DNA of 49,126 nt from SIG440 sp045591095 (GTDB taxonomy: Bacteria > Bacillota > Clostridia > Monoglobales > Monoglobaceae): contig JAZNSF010000014.1 of assembly GCA_045591095.1 (NCBI GenBank), forward strand, positions 1-49,126, given 5' to 3'. Below, piece after piece: positions 9,799 through 17,302 of this stretch. How positions within the stretch are numbered: position 1 is the stretch's first letter; every line of letters starts with the position of its first letter. Below the pieces are notes generated by a model. That model made no database searches. It saw only the letters and a list, made by a program, of their open reading frames with translations, and had not been told where the DNA came from. The position numbers and the translations under genes were made by a program.

Positions 9799-10518
9799 TT
9801 AGGCATTCTTGTTTATCATTCGGTTTGTTTCTTTGCCGGTTTCTAGGTCAATATATCTTACATAGATAGAAATCTTGTTTGCGTCATTTAGGTTTGTCCA
9901 GATGTTTTGGGTAAACTCATCGATATCATTTGGGATTTCCACTCTTTCAGGCTCACCACAGAATGTGGGGATTGGATTTCCGTCGCACATATATGTGTGG
10001 ATGAAGTGTCCAAGACCCGCTAAAGACTTATACGAATAGGTAAACCTGTTGCAAGCTGTGCCCTCTTTGTCTGCACTCTTTAAAATGCTCATTTTGTAAC
10101 TGAAGTCACCATCTTCAAATGTAAGCATACCGCTGATCCGGGGTGTCCAGTTGGGGCCGTCAGGCTCGAACTCACGTGTTTCAAGAGCCTCTTCAAAGGT
10201 TTTGCCCTTTTCTAAAAATTCAATTACAGTATCAGTCTGGTCGCCGTTTGTTACGACGAGCTTATTTTCAAACTTTCTTACCGGCGAGTAAATTATGAGC
10301 GATGGGTCCTCAACCTTTGATGCATCAAACGGATGAATAACCACCTCGCTGCCATTTTCGATAAACACACGGTTGCGGCTGTTTTCGCTTCTGCCCATGA
10401 TGAAGTATGCAAATACCGCAGATTTTTGGTCCTTACTCTTTCCGATAACGATTCCGCGTCCAACGTAAGAATTATCTTTTATACTTTCGCCAATATTATT
10501 TATTTCGTATATATTCAT
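9799..10518 (-). CDS. purO: IMP cyclohydrolase, PurO-like
   Basis: This 239-residue protein resembles the IMP cyclohydrolase family first known from archaea, which closes the purine ring of FAICAR to give IMP (step 10). Visible features are the N-terminal YVGRGIVIGKS, the AYFIMGRSENSRNRVF stretch, DPSLIIYSP and PNWTPRISGML. Its ATG overlaps the purN stop codon as TAATG, implying translational coupling, and purH follows 23 nt downstream. Context strongly supports the assignment, because the purH here lacks its own cyclohydrolase domain. The gene symbol follows the archaeal name. Confidence 0.85.
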   Translation of the reverse strand: MNIYEINNIGESIKDNSYVGRGIVIGKSKDQKSAVFAYFIMGRSENSRNRVFIENGSEVVIHPFDASKVEDPSLIIYSPVRKFENKLVVTNGDQTDTVIEFLEKGKTFEEALETREFEPDGPNWTPRISGMLTFEDGDFSYKMSILKSADKEGTACNRFTYSYKSLAGLGHFIHTYMCDGNPIPTFCGEPERVEIPNDIDEFTQNIWTNLNDANKISIYVRYIDLETGKETNRMINKNA

Positions 10519-11141
10519 TAAACGTTTTCTCCCTTACTTTCTACTATTCTAGCCGAAACCATTTCAGCAGCCTTAGGAAGTATAATCCATTCAGCCTTTT
10601 CCATAACCCTTTTTTGCAAAATCTCGGGGGTATCATTTTCCAATATTTCAACCGCTTTTTGAAGTATTATCTCGCCACCGTCGGGGATTTCGTTTACAAA
10701 ATGCACTGTCGCACCTGTAACCTTTACACCGTACTCAAGCGCAGTTTCGTGAACGTGAAGTCCATAAAACCCTTTTCCGCAAAACGACGGTATAAGCGAC
10801 GGATGGACATTGATAATTCTTTTTGGGTATTTTTTTGTAAAGTTTTCGCTCAGAATGCACATAAACCCAGCTAAAATTATAAAATCAATCTCATTTTCGC
10901 TTAAAACCTTAACAAGCGCCTCTTCAAAACTATCCTGGCTTCCCAAAGCTTTTTTTGATACAACCGCAGTTTTTATCCCTGCATTTTTTGCACGGGTAAG
11001 TGCGTATGCATCTTCGTTGTTTGAAACAACAAGCGAAATCTCGCCATGTCTAATAATACCAGAATTTTGGGCGTCAATAAGCGCCTGGAGATTTGTGCCG
11101 CCACCCGAAACAAATACTGCAATTTTAGCCTTTTTTAGCAT
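10518..11141 (-). CDS. purN: phosphoribosylglycinamide formyltransferase
   Basis: GAR transformylase uses 10-formyl-THF to formylate GAR (step 3). The 207-residue protein has the N-terminal IAVFVSGGGTNLQALIDA phosphate-binding loop. The catalytic set is Asn and His in INVHPSLIPSFCGKG, and Asp in VHFVNEIPDGGEII. The first seven bases of the gene overlap the end of purM and its stop overlaps the start of purO, so the three genes are tightly coupled. Length is normal. Confidence 0.95.
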   Translation of the reverse strand: MLKKAKIAVFVSGGGTNLQALIDAQNSGIIRHGEISLVVSNNEDAYALTRAKNAGIKTAVVSKKALGSQDSFEEALVKVLSENEIDFIILAGFMCILSENFTKKYPKRIINVHPSLIPSFCGKGFYGLHVHETALEYGVKVTGATVHFVNEIPDGGEIILQKAVEILENDTPEILQKRVMEKAEWIILPKAAEMVSARIVESKGENV

Positions 11142-12175
11142 ATAATCACGCTTTCGTTGCTCTTTATGATTTCGCCCATTATGTATGCGTCTTCGCCGTT
11201 TGCTTTGAGGATTTCTACTGCCTTTTCGGCGTCTTCTTTTGAAACAACAACGCTCATACCAACGCCCATATTAAAGGTGTTGAACATATCTCTTTCAGGG
11301 ATATTGCCCGTCTTAGCAATAAGGTCAAAGATAGGAAGAACTTTAACCTTTTCTCTTTCAATCTTCGCGCCAAAACCTTTTGGGATACTACGCGGAATGT
11401 TCTCGTAAAATCCGCCGCCTGTAATATGCGAAACTGCTTTTACTGTAACCTTTTCAAAAAGTGCAAGCATTGGCTTTACATAAATCCTTGTAGGTGTAAG
11501 AAGTGTTTCACCCACTGATTTTCCGCCAAGCTCTGTTCTTGGAGCTTTGATATCTGCATTCTCAACATCAAAAACCTTGCGCACAAGCGAAAATCCGTTT
11601 GAATGAACGCCGCTAGACGGAAGTGCGATAATTACGTCGCCCTCGGTTATAGTTTTGTTGTCAAGAACCTTGTCCTTGTCAACCACGCCAACCGAAAATC
11701 CTGCCAGGTCATACTCATCCTCAGGGTAAAATCCCGGCATCTCGGCAGTTTCGCCGCCGATAAGCGCGCAACCCGACTGAACGCATCCCTCAGCAACGCC
11801 CGAAACGATTTGGGCAACCTTTTCAGGGTAGTTCTTGCCTACTGCAATATAGTCAAGGAAAAAGAGCGGCTTTGCGCCACAGCAGATAATGTCATTTACG
11901 CACATTGCAACGCAGTCAATACCAACAGTATCGTGCTTGTCCATCAAGAATGCCATTTTAAGCTTTGTACCAACGCCGTCAGTTCCGCTGACAAGCACCG
12001 GCTTATTTATACCCGTAAGGTCCATCTCGAAAAGACCGCCAAAACCGCCAATGTCTGATGCCGCACCCGCTGTTACAGTTCTTGCGATATGCTGCTTCAT
12101 AAGTTCTACAGCCTTGTATCCGGCAGTAATATCAACACCTGCCGCCTTGTAACTTTCACTAAAACTTTTTTCCAT
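11135..12175 (-). CDS. purM: phosphoribosylformylglycinamidine cyclo-ligase
   Basis: AIR synthetase closes the imidazole ring of FGAM with ATP (step 5). The 346-residue protein is full length. It shows SYKAAGVDITAGYKAVE, GTDGVGTKLKMAF, VNDIICCGAKPLFFLDY and GGETAEMPGFY, all typical family motifs. RBS AAAGGATAAAAC precedes ATG 12175. It overlaps purN by seven bases. Confidence 0.96.
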   Translation of the reverse strand: MEKSFSESYKAAGVDITAGYKAVELMKQHIARTVTAGAASDIGGFGGLFEMDLTGINKPVLVSGTDGVGTKLKMAFLMDKHDTVGIDCVAMCVNDIICCGAKPLFFLDYIAVGKNYPEKVAQIVSGVAEGCVQSGCALIGGETAEMPGFYPEDEYDLAGFSVGVVDKDKVLDNKTITEGDVIIALPSSGVHSNGFSLVRKVFDVENADIKAPRTELGGKSVGETLLTPTRIYVKPMLALFEKVTVKAVSHITGGGFYENIPRSIPKGFGAKIEREKVKVLPIFDLIAKTGNIPERDMFNTFNMGVGMSVVVSKEDAEKAVEILKANGEDAYIMGEIIKSNESVIIC

Positions 12176-12220
12176 TTTGTTTTATCCTTTCTGTATATCA
12201 AAACTATAATATTAACTTCT

Positions 12221-13642
12221 CTATCCTTTACCACTCCAGCAGTAAGTGCAAAGCTTGCAAGGCTCAAGTCCTATTGCCTCGATTACACCAGCAAGAGATT
12301 GAAAGTCCAAAGACTCAAACCCAAGCTTTTGGCTTATCGTCTCTCTTAGTTTTTTGCCTCTCTCGGTGCTGCCGTCGCTGTATTCTTCTAGGTGATTAAA
12401 ACCTTCTTCGCCCTCAAGCTCCATCACAATTTGTCTTGCGATAAGGTCCATTTCGTTTTTGCTGCTTGTAAAATTCAGGTACTTACAGGCATGCATAATC
12501 GGTGGGCAAGCAGAGCGCATATGTACCGATTTTGCCCCGTGCTGATAAAGGAAGTCAACTGTTTCTTTAAGCTGTGTTCCTCTTACAATCGAGTCATCCA
12601 CAAAAAGTAGGTTCTTCCCCTCGATAAGCTCATGTATCGGCACCTGCTTCATTCTTGCAATCTGGATGCGGTCACTTTGATGCTTTGAAGTAAAGCTTCT
12701 GGGCCAGGTGGGAGTATATTTGATAAACGGTCTTGCAAAAGGAATCCCGCTCTCGTTTGCGTATCCGATTGCATGGGGAGTACCTGAATCGGGAACACCG
12801 CTTACAAAATCAATCCCCTCGGTTTTGCCGTTTTCTTTGTCGGTCTTAGCCATAATAGCACCGTTTCGGTATCTCATGGTTTCGACATTTTTACCCTCAT
12901 AAACCGAGTTTGGGTATCCGTAATAGCTCCAGAGGAATGCGCAGATTTTCATTTCCTTGCCGGGCTTTACAATCTGTTTTATTCCGTCGAGGGTGATTTC
13001 CACGGCTTCGCCGGGACCAAGCTCCATTTCGTCATCATAGCCGAGCTTTTTGTAAGCAAAGTCCTCAAATGATACGGCATATCCGTCTTCGTTCTTGCCA
13101 ATAAGAATTGGGAGCCTACCCAGTTTATCTCTTGCTGCAATCAGCTTGCCGTCGTTTGTAAGAATCAAAATCGAAACTGTACCCTCGACCACATCGTGAA
13201 CATACTGAATACCCTCGGCAAAGGTTTCTTTTTGGTTTATGAGTGCTGCGACAAGGTCAGTGGAATTTACCTTTCCACCTGTCATAACCCCAAAATGTCC
13301 GCCTTTTTGCAAATATTTTTCTATTAATGCATCGGCGTTATTTATTCTGCCGATTGTCGCGATTGCATAAGTGCCAACCTCGGACATTATAAGAAGCGGT
13401 TGTGGGTCAGAGTCACTTATAACCCCGATTGCCGCATTTCCCTTCATTTCGTCAAATACATTGTCAAACTTTGTCCTGAAGGGAGTATTTTCAATGTTGT
13501 GAATATCTCTTTGTAAACCTATCTCGCTGTCATAAGCTGCAATCCCGCCACGTCTTGTCCCAAGATGCGAGTGATAGTCCGCGCCAAAGAACACATCTGC
13601 TATAGCACCATGCCTGCTTATGCTACCAAAAAATCCGCCCAT
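12221..13642 (-). CDS. purF: amidophosphoribosyltransferase-like protein lacking the Cys nucleophile
   Basis: PurF makes phosphoribosylamine from PRPP and glutamine, the committed step. The 473-residue protein has an N-terminal class II amidotransferase domain (to about 230) and a phosphoribosyltransferase domain with the PRPP loop LLFVDDSIVRGTQ. Codon 2 is GGC, so the chain begins MGGFFGS where the N-terminal cysteine (MCG...) would be expected. The start is secure because GGAGG lies just upstream. Cysteines in KICAF, HACKY and the C-terminal CKLCTYC could match the Fe-S ligands of the Bacillus enzyme. I recall similar MGGFFG-type homologues in other anaerobes, annotated as PurF. Ammonia source unclear. 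Confidence 0.85.
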   Translation of the reverse strand: MGGFFGSISRHGAIADVFFGADYHSHLGTRRGGIAAYDSEIGLQRDIHNIENTPFRTKFDNVFDEMKGNAAIGVISDSDPQPLLIMSEVGTYAIATIGRINNADALIEKYLQKGGHFGVMTGGKVNSTDLVAALINQKETFAEGIQYVHDVVEGTVSILILTNDGKLIAARDKLGRLPILIGKNEDGYAVSFEDFAYKKLGYDDEMELGPGEAVEITLDGIKQIVKPGKEMKICAFLWSYYGYPNSVYEGKNVETMRYRNGAIMAKTDKENGKTEGIDFVSGVPDSGTPHAIGYANESGIPFARPFIKYTPTWPRSFTSKHQSDRIQIARMKQVPIHELIEGKNLLFVDDSIVRGTQLKETVDFLYQHGAKSVHMRSACPPIMHACKYLNFTSSKNEMDLIARQIVMELEGEEGFNHLEEYSDGSTERGKKLRETISQKLGFESLDFQSLAGVIEAIGLEPCKLCTYCWSGKG

Positions 13643-13676
13643 ATGTTTCCTCCGTTCGATTTATATAAGTCAAATT

Positions 13677-14171
13677 TTATTTATTGTATTTTTCCTCAAT
13701 AGCCTTGTTTCTCTCAAGAACTTTTTCCATTGCAGACTTTCTTTGTACATCCAGCTTTTCGGCCAAAGTTCCGTCCGATACTGAAAGAATCTGCGCTGCA
13801 AGCAGGGCTGCATTTTGAGCGCCATCAATTGCAACAGTTGCAACAGGGATACCACCCGGCATCTGCACGGTTGAAAGAAGTGCATCAAGCCCATCAAGAG
13901 TTGAGGACTTGACCGGGATACCAATAACAGGAAGAGTTGTGTTTGCCGCTATTGCACCTGCAAGATGGGCTGCCTTTCCGGCAGCTGCGATAATCGCACC
14001 AAAACCGTTCTTACGCGCATTTACCGAAAACTCTTTTGCTTCAAGCGGTGTGCGGTGTGCCGAGAAAACGTGCACTTCAAAGGGTACGCTAAGCTCACTA
14101 AGTGTATTAATCGCCTTCTCAACTACCGGCAAATCACTGTCACTGCCCATAATAATTCCTACTTTTTTCAT
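13677..14171 (-). CDS. purE: 5-(carboxyamino)imidazole ribonucleotide mutase
   Basis: PurE moves the carboxyl group to give CAIR (steps 6-7). The 164-residue protein has the GSDSDLPVV phosphate loop, the FSAHRTP motif and AAAGKAAHLAGAIAA, with GSDSD and SAHRTP as in class I enzymes. No purK is seen in the operon, so N5-CAIR must come from elsewhere or bicarbonate may be used directly. It is the first gene of the operon, with AAGGAGG before ATG 14171, and follows the riboswitch terminator by about 30 nt. Confidence 0.94.
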   Translation of the reverse strand: MKKVGIIMGSDSDLPVVEKAINTLSELSVPFEVHVFSAHRTPLEAKEFSVNARKNGFGAIIAAAGKAAHLAGAIAANTTLPVIGIPVKSSTLDGLDALLSTVQMPGGIPVATVAIDGAQNAALLAAQILSVSDGTLAEKLDVQRKSAMEKVLERNKAIEEKYNK

Positions 14172-14200
14172 TTTGTATTCCTCCTTGATAAAATCCTCAT

Positions 14201-14240
14201 AAAAAACAAAAAGGGAAATCCTGTAGCTACAGGATTGCCC
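14201..14240 (-). terminator. riboswitch-controlled terminator before purE
   Basis: On the minus strand GGGCAATCCTGTAG pairs with CTACAGGATTTCCC and is followed by TTTTTGTTTTTT. The 5' arm begins with the GGGC that also belongs to the CTGGGC pseudoknot segment of the aptamer. Ligand binding and termination are therefore mutually exclusive. Confidence 0.88.
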
Positions 14241-14312
14241 AGACGGTCGGCATTATACAAATTTTCTGCTCCCTTGTGGTACTCCACATTATCCGTCAGT
14301 CACAGAAAACCC
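14237..14312 (-). promoter_or_regulatory. ZTP (pfl) riboswitch aptamer
   Basis: The minus-strand leader carries the ZTP motif order: GGG near the start, then TGACTGACGG, a GTGG/CCAC stem-loop continuing as ACCACAAGGGAGC, and finally GCCGACCGTCTGGGC. ZTP/ZMP accumulates when 10-formyl-THF is short, because AICAR cannot be formylated. Binding should free the message from the overlapping terminator and turn on the operon. The operon fits: purH, purN and fhs are all formyl-folate genes. Assignment is from recognised sequence and structure; no alignment was run. Confidence 0.9.
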
Positions 14313-14360
14313 AAAAACTTTTGCAAAACATCTTTTTTTGCATCTGTCATCTACTTATAT

Positions 14361-14389
14361 ATTCTATCATAGACACAGTGTTTTGTCAA
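14361..14389 (-). promoter_or_regulatory. promoter of the purine operon
   Basis: TTGACA (14384-14389), a 17-bp spacer and TAGAAT (14361-14366) lie on the minus strand. The predicted start is near 14354, about 40 nt before the aptamer. Confidence 0.88.
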
Positions 14390-14428
14390 CAAAATTTAAC
14401 TTCTTATTGCTCTTATTTGACAATATTT

Positions 14429-15052
14429 TTAAAAAACTTTTCGGATGACAATTTCTTCTATTTCTTTTGCAATTTCGTCGATAGTTCTGTTTCCGTCAAC
14501 AACAAAAATCTGTTCCTCATTCTGCATAAGCTGAAAGGCCGAAAAATACCCATTTCTCACGCTTCCTAATCTTTCTTTTGTTTCGTAAATCTCGGTGGTT
14601 TCGCGATTTTTTGTGATTCTTTCCATTGCGGTGTCAGCCGATATATCAATAAAGATTGTAGCGTCAGGTTTTAAAACATCTTTTGCCATTTGATTTGCCG
14701 CCATGACCCAGTCGCGTGGCACATCAACACTCTGATATGCATAAGACGAAAAATAATATCTGTCGCATAGTACAGTTTCGCCTGACTCAACGCTTTTAAG
14801 GATACCATCTTCCTCGTTTAATATATGGTCAAGACGGTCCGCCACAAAAAGAGCTGCCGTAACCTTGGGGTCACGTTTTATTTTCCCCGAAAGTATGTCG
14901 TGAAGCACACTTCCAATCAAACCATAGGTCGGTTCAAGCGTCTCGTGGCAAGCAATTCCGCGTTCTTTAAGACTTTCTGCTAAAAGCTTTATCTGGGTGG
15001 ACTTTCCGCTGCCGTCAATCCCCTCAAAAACTATAAATTTACCTTTTTCCAT
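14429..15052 (-). CDS. tmk: thymidylate kinase
   Basis: dTMP kinase makes dTDP for DNA synthesis. The 207-residue protein has the P-loop GIDGSGKST (residues 11-19) and the DRYYFSSYAYQ segment near 96. The LID-type region RITKNRETTEIYETKERL is seen here in pieces. It is monocistronic, between the purine operon promoter and its own promoter at 15083. Many Clostridia place tmk near DNA polymerase genes; that is not the case here. Confidence 0.94.
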   Translation of the reverse strand: MEKGKFIVFEGIDGSGKSTQIKLLAESLKERGIACHETLEPTYGLIGSVLHDILSGKIKRDPKVTAALFVADRLDHILNEEDGILKSVESGETVLCDRYYFSSYAYQSVDVPRDWVMAANQMAKDVLKPDATIFIDISADTAMERITKNRETTEIYETKERLGSVRNGYFSAFQLMQNEEQIFVVDGNRTIDEIAKEIEEIVIRKVF

Positions 15053-15082
15053 AATCGTTACCGCTCCAAAACTATTTTCTTA

Positions 15083-15111
15083 ATTATACCAAAACTTTAA
15101 GTTTTCGTCAA
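15083..15111 (-). promoter_or_regulatory. tmk promoter
   Basis: TTGACG (15106-15111), a 17-bp spacer and TATAAT (15083-15088) lie on the minus strand, about 30 nt upstream of the tmk start. Confidence 0.85.
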
Positions 15112-15162
15112 CGATTTTAAAAATTTCTTGTATGGACAAATCACACCTTTAAAATTTTTCCG

Positions 15163-15168
15163 TATAAT
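15163..15168 (+). promoter_or_regulatory. possible -10 element for the Cys-rich gene pair
   Basis: TATAAT lies 87 nt upstream of the first Cys-rich gene, but no good -35 box sits at the right distance. A sporulation sigma factor or an activator may be used instead. Confidence 0.3.
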
Positions 15169-15254
15169 ACAATATACTTACAAATCAAAGAACTTAAAAA
15201 AACTTGCGAAAAAACTATTAAGATTTATCAATTTATCAGGAGGTGCTGAATAAT

Positions 15255-15407
15255 ATGGGATGCTTCGGTGGATGCGGAGGAAATAATTGCACTTGGATTA
15301 TTATACTCCTCCTAATCGTTTGCTGCTGCGGCTGTGGCGGCGACCAGCGCTCGGGCGGTTGCGGCTGTGGCCAGATGGTTCGCGACAACAATTGCTGCTG
15401 CGACTAA
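15255..15407 (+). CDS. cysteine-rich single-span microprotein 1
   Basis: This 50-residue protein starts at ATG 15255 behind CAGGAGGTGC. Twelve of 50 residues are cysteine. Its order is a Gly/Cys-rich head (MGCFGGCGGNNC), one short hydrophobic span (TWIIILLLIV), a CCC triplet, a Gly/Cys segment and a final CCCD. It resembles short clostridial proteins annotated as chorion-like high-cysteine proteins; function is unknown. Metal binding, disulfide cross-linking or a spore-envelope role are all possible and unproven. It is followed 40 nt later by a paralogue with its own ribosome site. Confidence 0.75.
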   Translation: MGCFGGCGGNNCTWIIILLLIVCCCGCGGDQRSGGCGCGQMVRDNNCCCD

Positions 15408-15447
15408 CCTTTAGCGGTTTGATTTTTTCCGAAAGGAGGTGCCCTGT

Positions 15448-15558
15448 ATGTGTTTTGGTGACTTCGGTAACAACAGCTGTCTTTGGATTATCATCCTTAT
15501 ACTCTTAATCAGTTGTTGCTGCAACAATGGCTCATCTAACTGCGGCTGTGGCTGCTAA
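15448..15558 (+). CDS. cysteine-rich single-span microprotein 2
   Basis: This 36-residue paralogue of the preceding gene starts at ATG 15448 behind GAAAGGAGGTG. It has the same plan: a Cys-containing head (MCFGDFGNNSC), the hydrophobic span LWIIILILLIS, a CCC triplet and a C-terminal CGCGC. Eight residues are cysteine. The shared W-I-I-I-L core and CCC triplet show a tandem duplication. A strong terminator follows at 15573, so the two genes form a unit. Function unknown. Confidence 0.75.
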   Translation: MCFGDFGNNSCLWIIILILLISCCCNNGSSNCGCGC

Positions 15559-15572
15559 TTTATAAAAAATTA

Positions 15573-15604
15573 ACCGGTGGTCTCTTGGCCACCGGTTTTA
15601 TTTA
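15573..15604 (+). terminator. terminator of the Cys-rich pair
   Basis: ACCGGTGG (15573-15580) pairs with CCACCGGT (15589-15596), followed by a T-rich stretch TTTTATTTATT. Confidence 0.85.
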
Positions 15605-15667
15605 TTGCATTTTTATTTGCGTTGTGATAAACTGTATAGTATATTAAATTTTAACGGAGATATAAAA

Positions 15668-16189
15668 ATGTCAAATATAATTTCGCATTTTAAAACAATT
15701 ACAAAGCACCGTCACATGGTTATCCGGCACTGCCTAAGTGCAGGCATTTTGTGGCGCGGACTTTTACATGACCTTTCCAAGTATACCCCTACAGAATTTT
15801 GTCAAGGGGCACGGTTTTATAAAGGCACCCGAAGCCCCAACGAAGCCGAGCGCGAAACTCTTGGATTTTCCAAGGCTTGGATGCACCACAAGGGGAGAAA
15901 CCGCCATCATTTTGAGTACTGGACAGACTATAACCCCGAAACCAGAAAGGTCGGTCCTGTAAAAATGCCGCTTGTGTTTGTAAAAGAAATGTTTTGTGAC
16001 CGAGTTGCCGCAAGCAAAATTTATCAAAAAGAGAACTACAACCAAAATCAGCCTCTTGAATATTTCCTTAAGGGCAAGTCAAACCGCTCTATACACCCCG
16101 AAACTTCGGACCTTATCGAAAGCTGGTTGAGGATGCTTTCGGAAGAAGGCGAAGAGAAAACTTTTGCACACATAAAGAAAGTAAAATAA
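15668..16189 (+). CDS. DUF5662 family protein
   Basis: This 173-residue protein of unknown function is common in Clostridia and known as DUF5662. Conserved features are the repeated His-rich motifs: ITKHRHMVIRHCL, LLHDLSKYTPTEF, and AWMHHKGRNRHHFEYW. The spacing of His and Asp (HDLSKY, HHK, RHHFE) suggests a metal-binding helical fold of the HD type, which is an inference. The frame opens 21 codons earlier, but AACGGAGA before ATG 15668 sets the start. Single gene with its own terminator. Confidence 0.8.
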   Translation: MSNIISHFKTITKHRHMVIRHCLSAGILWRGLLHDLSKYTPTEFCQGARFYKGTRSPNEAERETLGFSKAWMHHKGRNRHHFEYWTDYNPETRKVGPVKMPLVFVKEMFCDRVAASKIYQKENYNQNQPLEYFLKGKSNRSIHPETSDLIESWLRMLSEEGEEKTFAHIKKVK

Positions 16190-16225
16190 TCTTCGCTTTT
16201 ATATTTGTCATTTAACAAAAGTAAA

Positions 16226-16258
16226 GACTTCCCAAAAGCATAGGGAAGTCCTTTTTTG
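16226..16258 (+). terminator. terminator between converging genes
   Basis: GACTTCCC (16226-16233) and GGGAAGTC (16243-16250) are followed by CTTTTTTG. A weaker T-run on the other strand may serve the converging acyltransferase gene. Confidence 0.85.
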
Positions 16259-16262
16259 TTTC

Positions 16263-17138
16263 TTAATACTCAACAGGTGTACTTGCAGGCTGCTCTAAAA
16301 GCTCGGGGTTTTCCAAAAGTGTCTTTAAAAGCCTTACAGTTTTTGAAAAATAATAGCCATCTGCAATACGTTCGTCAACAGTAAGACCAAGGTCAACTGT
16401 ATCACGCATCTCGAATGTGCCGTCCTCATTAAATATAGGACGGATTTTCTTTTCGCCAACAATCACAAACGCCGAGTTTGTACCCCAGTTTGTCAGGTGA
16501 TGATATCCGCACTTAAGCTTTATTGAGCCAAGATTTGAAAGTACTACAGAAGAATGATAGGGGTCAGTTGCAATAAGCGACTGAGGTGCTTTGCCGTAGC
16601 GAACCAATATACGGACAATCCTCGCAATTAAAGCACTTAGCCATCTTGGAAGCTTTGTAAGAATATCCATCACGTTTGATGACGTATCAACCTTGCCGTG
16701 CCTGCAGTCCATCACCTGGTGACGGATGCTTTCGTGAACACTTTCGAGATTGGTATTTTCGTCAGCACGGATAAAAGCAAGGCCCTCTCTTGCTTCGTCC
16801 TCGAACTGTTTTTTAATAACAAACGCCGCCGAAATCTCGTTTTTTTGGTAAAGACGGTCATTTGCGATAAATCTGTTCATTTTGGGCCTTAGCGTAAAGC
16901 AACGTATAATCGCCGTTACAATTATATGAAAAATTGTATACTTAAATTCGGGGTTGTCTTTGTTAAGTTCTTCTAAGTATTCGTTTATCCTTGTAAGGTC
17001 AATTCGTTCAGATACAAACGCCTCGTTGTCGCAGCGGTTTGGGTGGATAAGCGGAACAATAAGATGCATTCCGTCAATGTCCCTGACCAGTTTTGCGTCT
17101 TTTCTGTCGCCAAGTCGGCGCCTTGTTTTTTGACTCAT
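16263..17138 (-). CDS. 2-oxoacid dehydrogenase E2-like acyltransferase, no lipoyl domain
   Basis: This 291-residue protein has only the CoA-acyltransferase (CAT-like) catalytic fold. It starts straight in RRRLGDRKDAKLVRD and ends with LTVDERIADGYYFSK. That end matches the E2 active-site motif DHRxxDG, but the catalytic His is replaced by Glu. There are no lipoyl or peripheral-subunit-binding domains and no dehydrogenase genes nearby. The frame extends upstream to ATG 17177 and a TTG at 17186; GGAG six bases before ATG 17138 favours the short start. It may be a non-catalytic or differently acting relative. Function unknown. Confidence 0.7.
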   Translation of the reverse strand: MSQKTRRRLGDRKDAKLVRDIDGMHLIVPLIHPNRCDNEAFVSERIDLTRINEYLEELNKDNPEFKYTIFHIIVTAIIRCFTLRPKMNRFIANDRLYQKNEISAAFVIKKQFEDEAREGLAFIRADENTNLESVHESIRHQVMDCRHGKVDTSSNVMDILTKLPRWLSALIARIVRILVRYGKAPQSLIATDPYHSSVVLSNLGSIKLKCGYHHLTNWGTNSAFVIVGEKKIRPIFNEDGTFEMRDTVDLGLTVDERIADGYYFSKTVRLLKTLLENPELLEQPASTPVEY

Positions 17139-17216
17139 AATAATCTCCATTCCATCAGGAATATGGGCAAAAAGCATTTTCCCCAAACCCCCGAATTTAG
17201 TAAATATTATGAATAT

Positions 17217-17245
17217 ATTCTATTATATTCGACAAAAAAAGTCAA
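17217..17245 (-). promoter_or_regulatory. promoter of the E2-like gene
   Basis: TTGACT (17240-17245), a 17-bp spacer and TAGAAT (17217-17222) lie on the minus strand. Confidence 0.75.
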
Positions 17246-17256
17246 TATTACCCTTT

Positions 17257-17292
17257 AACAAAAAACACCGTTCTTTTTTGTAGAAACGGTGT
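17257..17292 (-). terminator. terminator after the TPR gene
   Basis: ACACCGTT and AACGGTGT (17265-17272, 17285-17292) are followed on the minus strand by TTTTTTG. It ends the asnS-TPR transcript. Confidence 0.85.
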
Positions 17293-17302
17293 TTTATATA
17301 GT

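Noticed and set aside
15261..15545. Longer plus-strand ORF overlapping the Cys-rich genes in another frame
   Set aside because: The two short ORFs have strong ribosome sites, paralogous sequences and a shared terminator; the overlapping frame has none.
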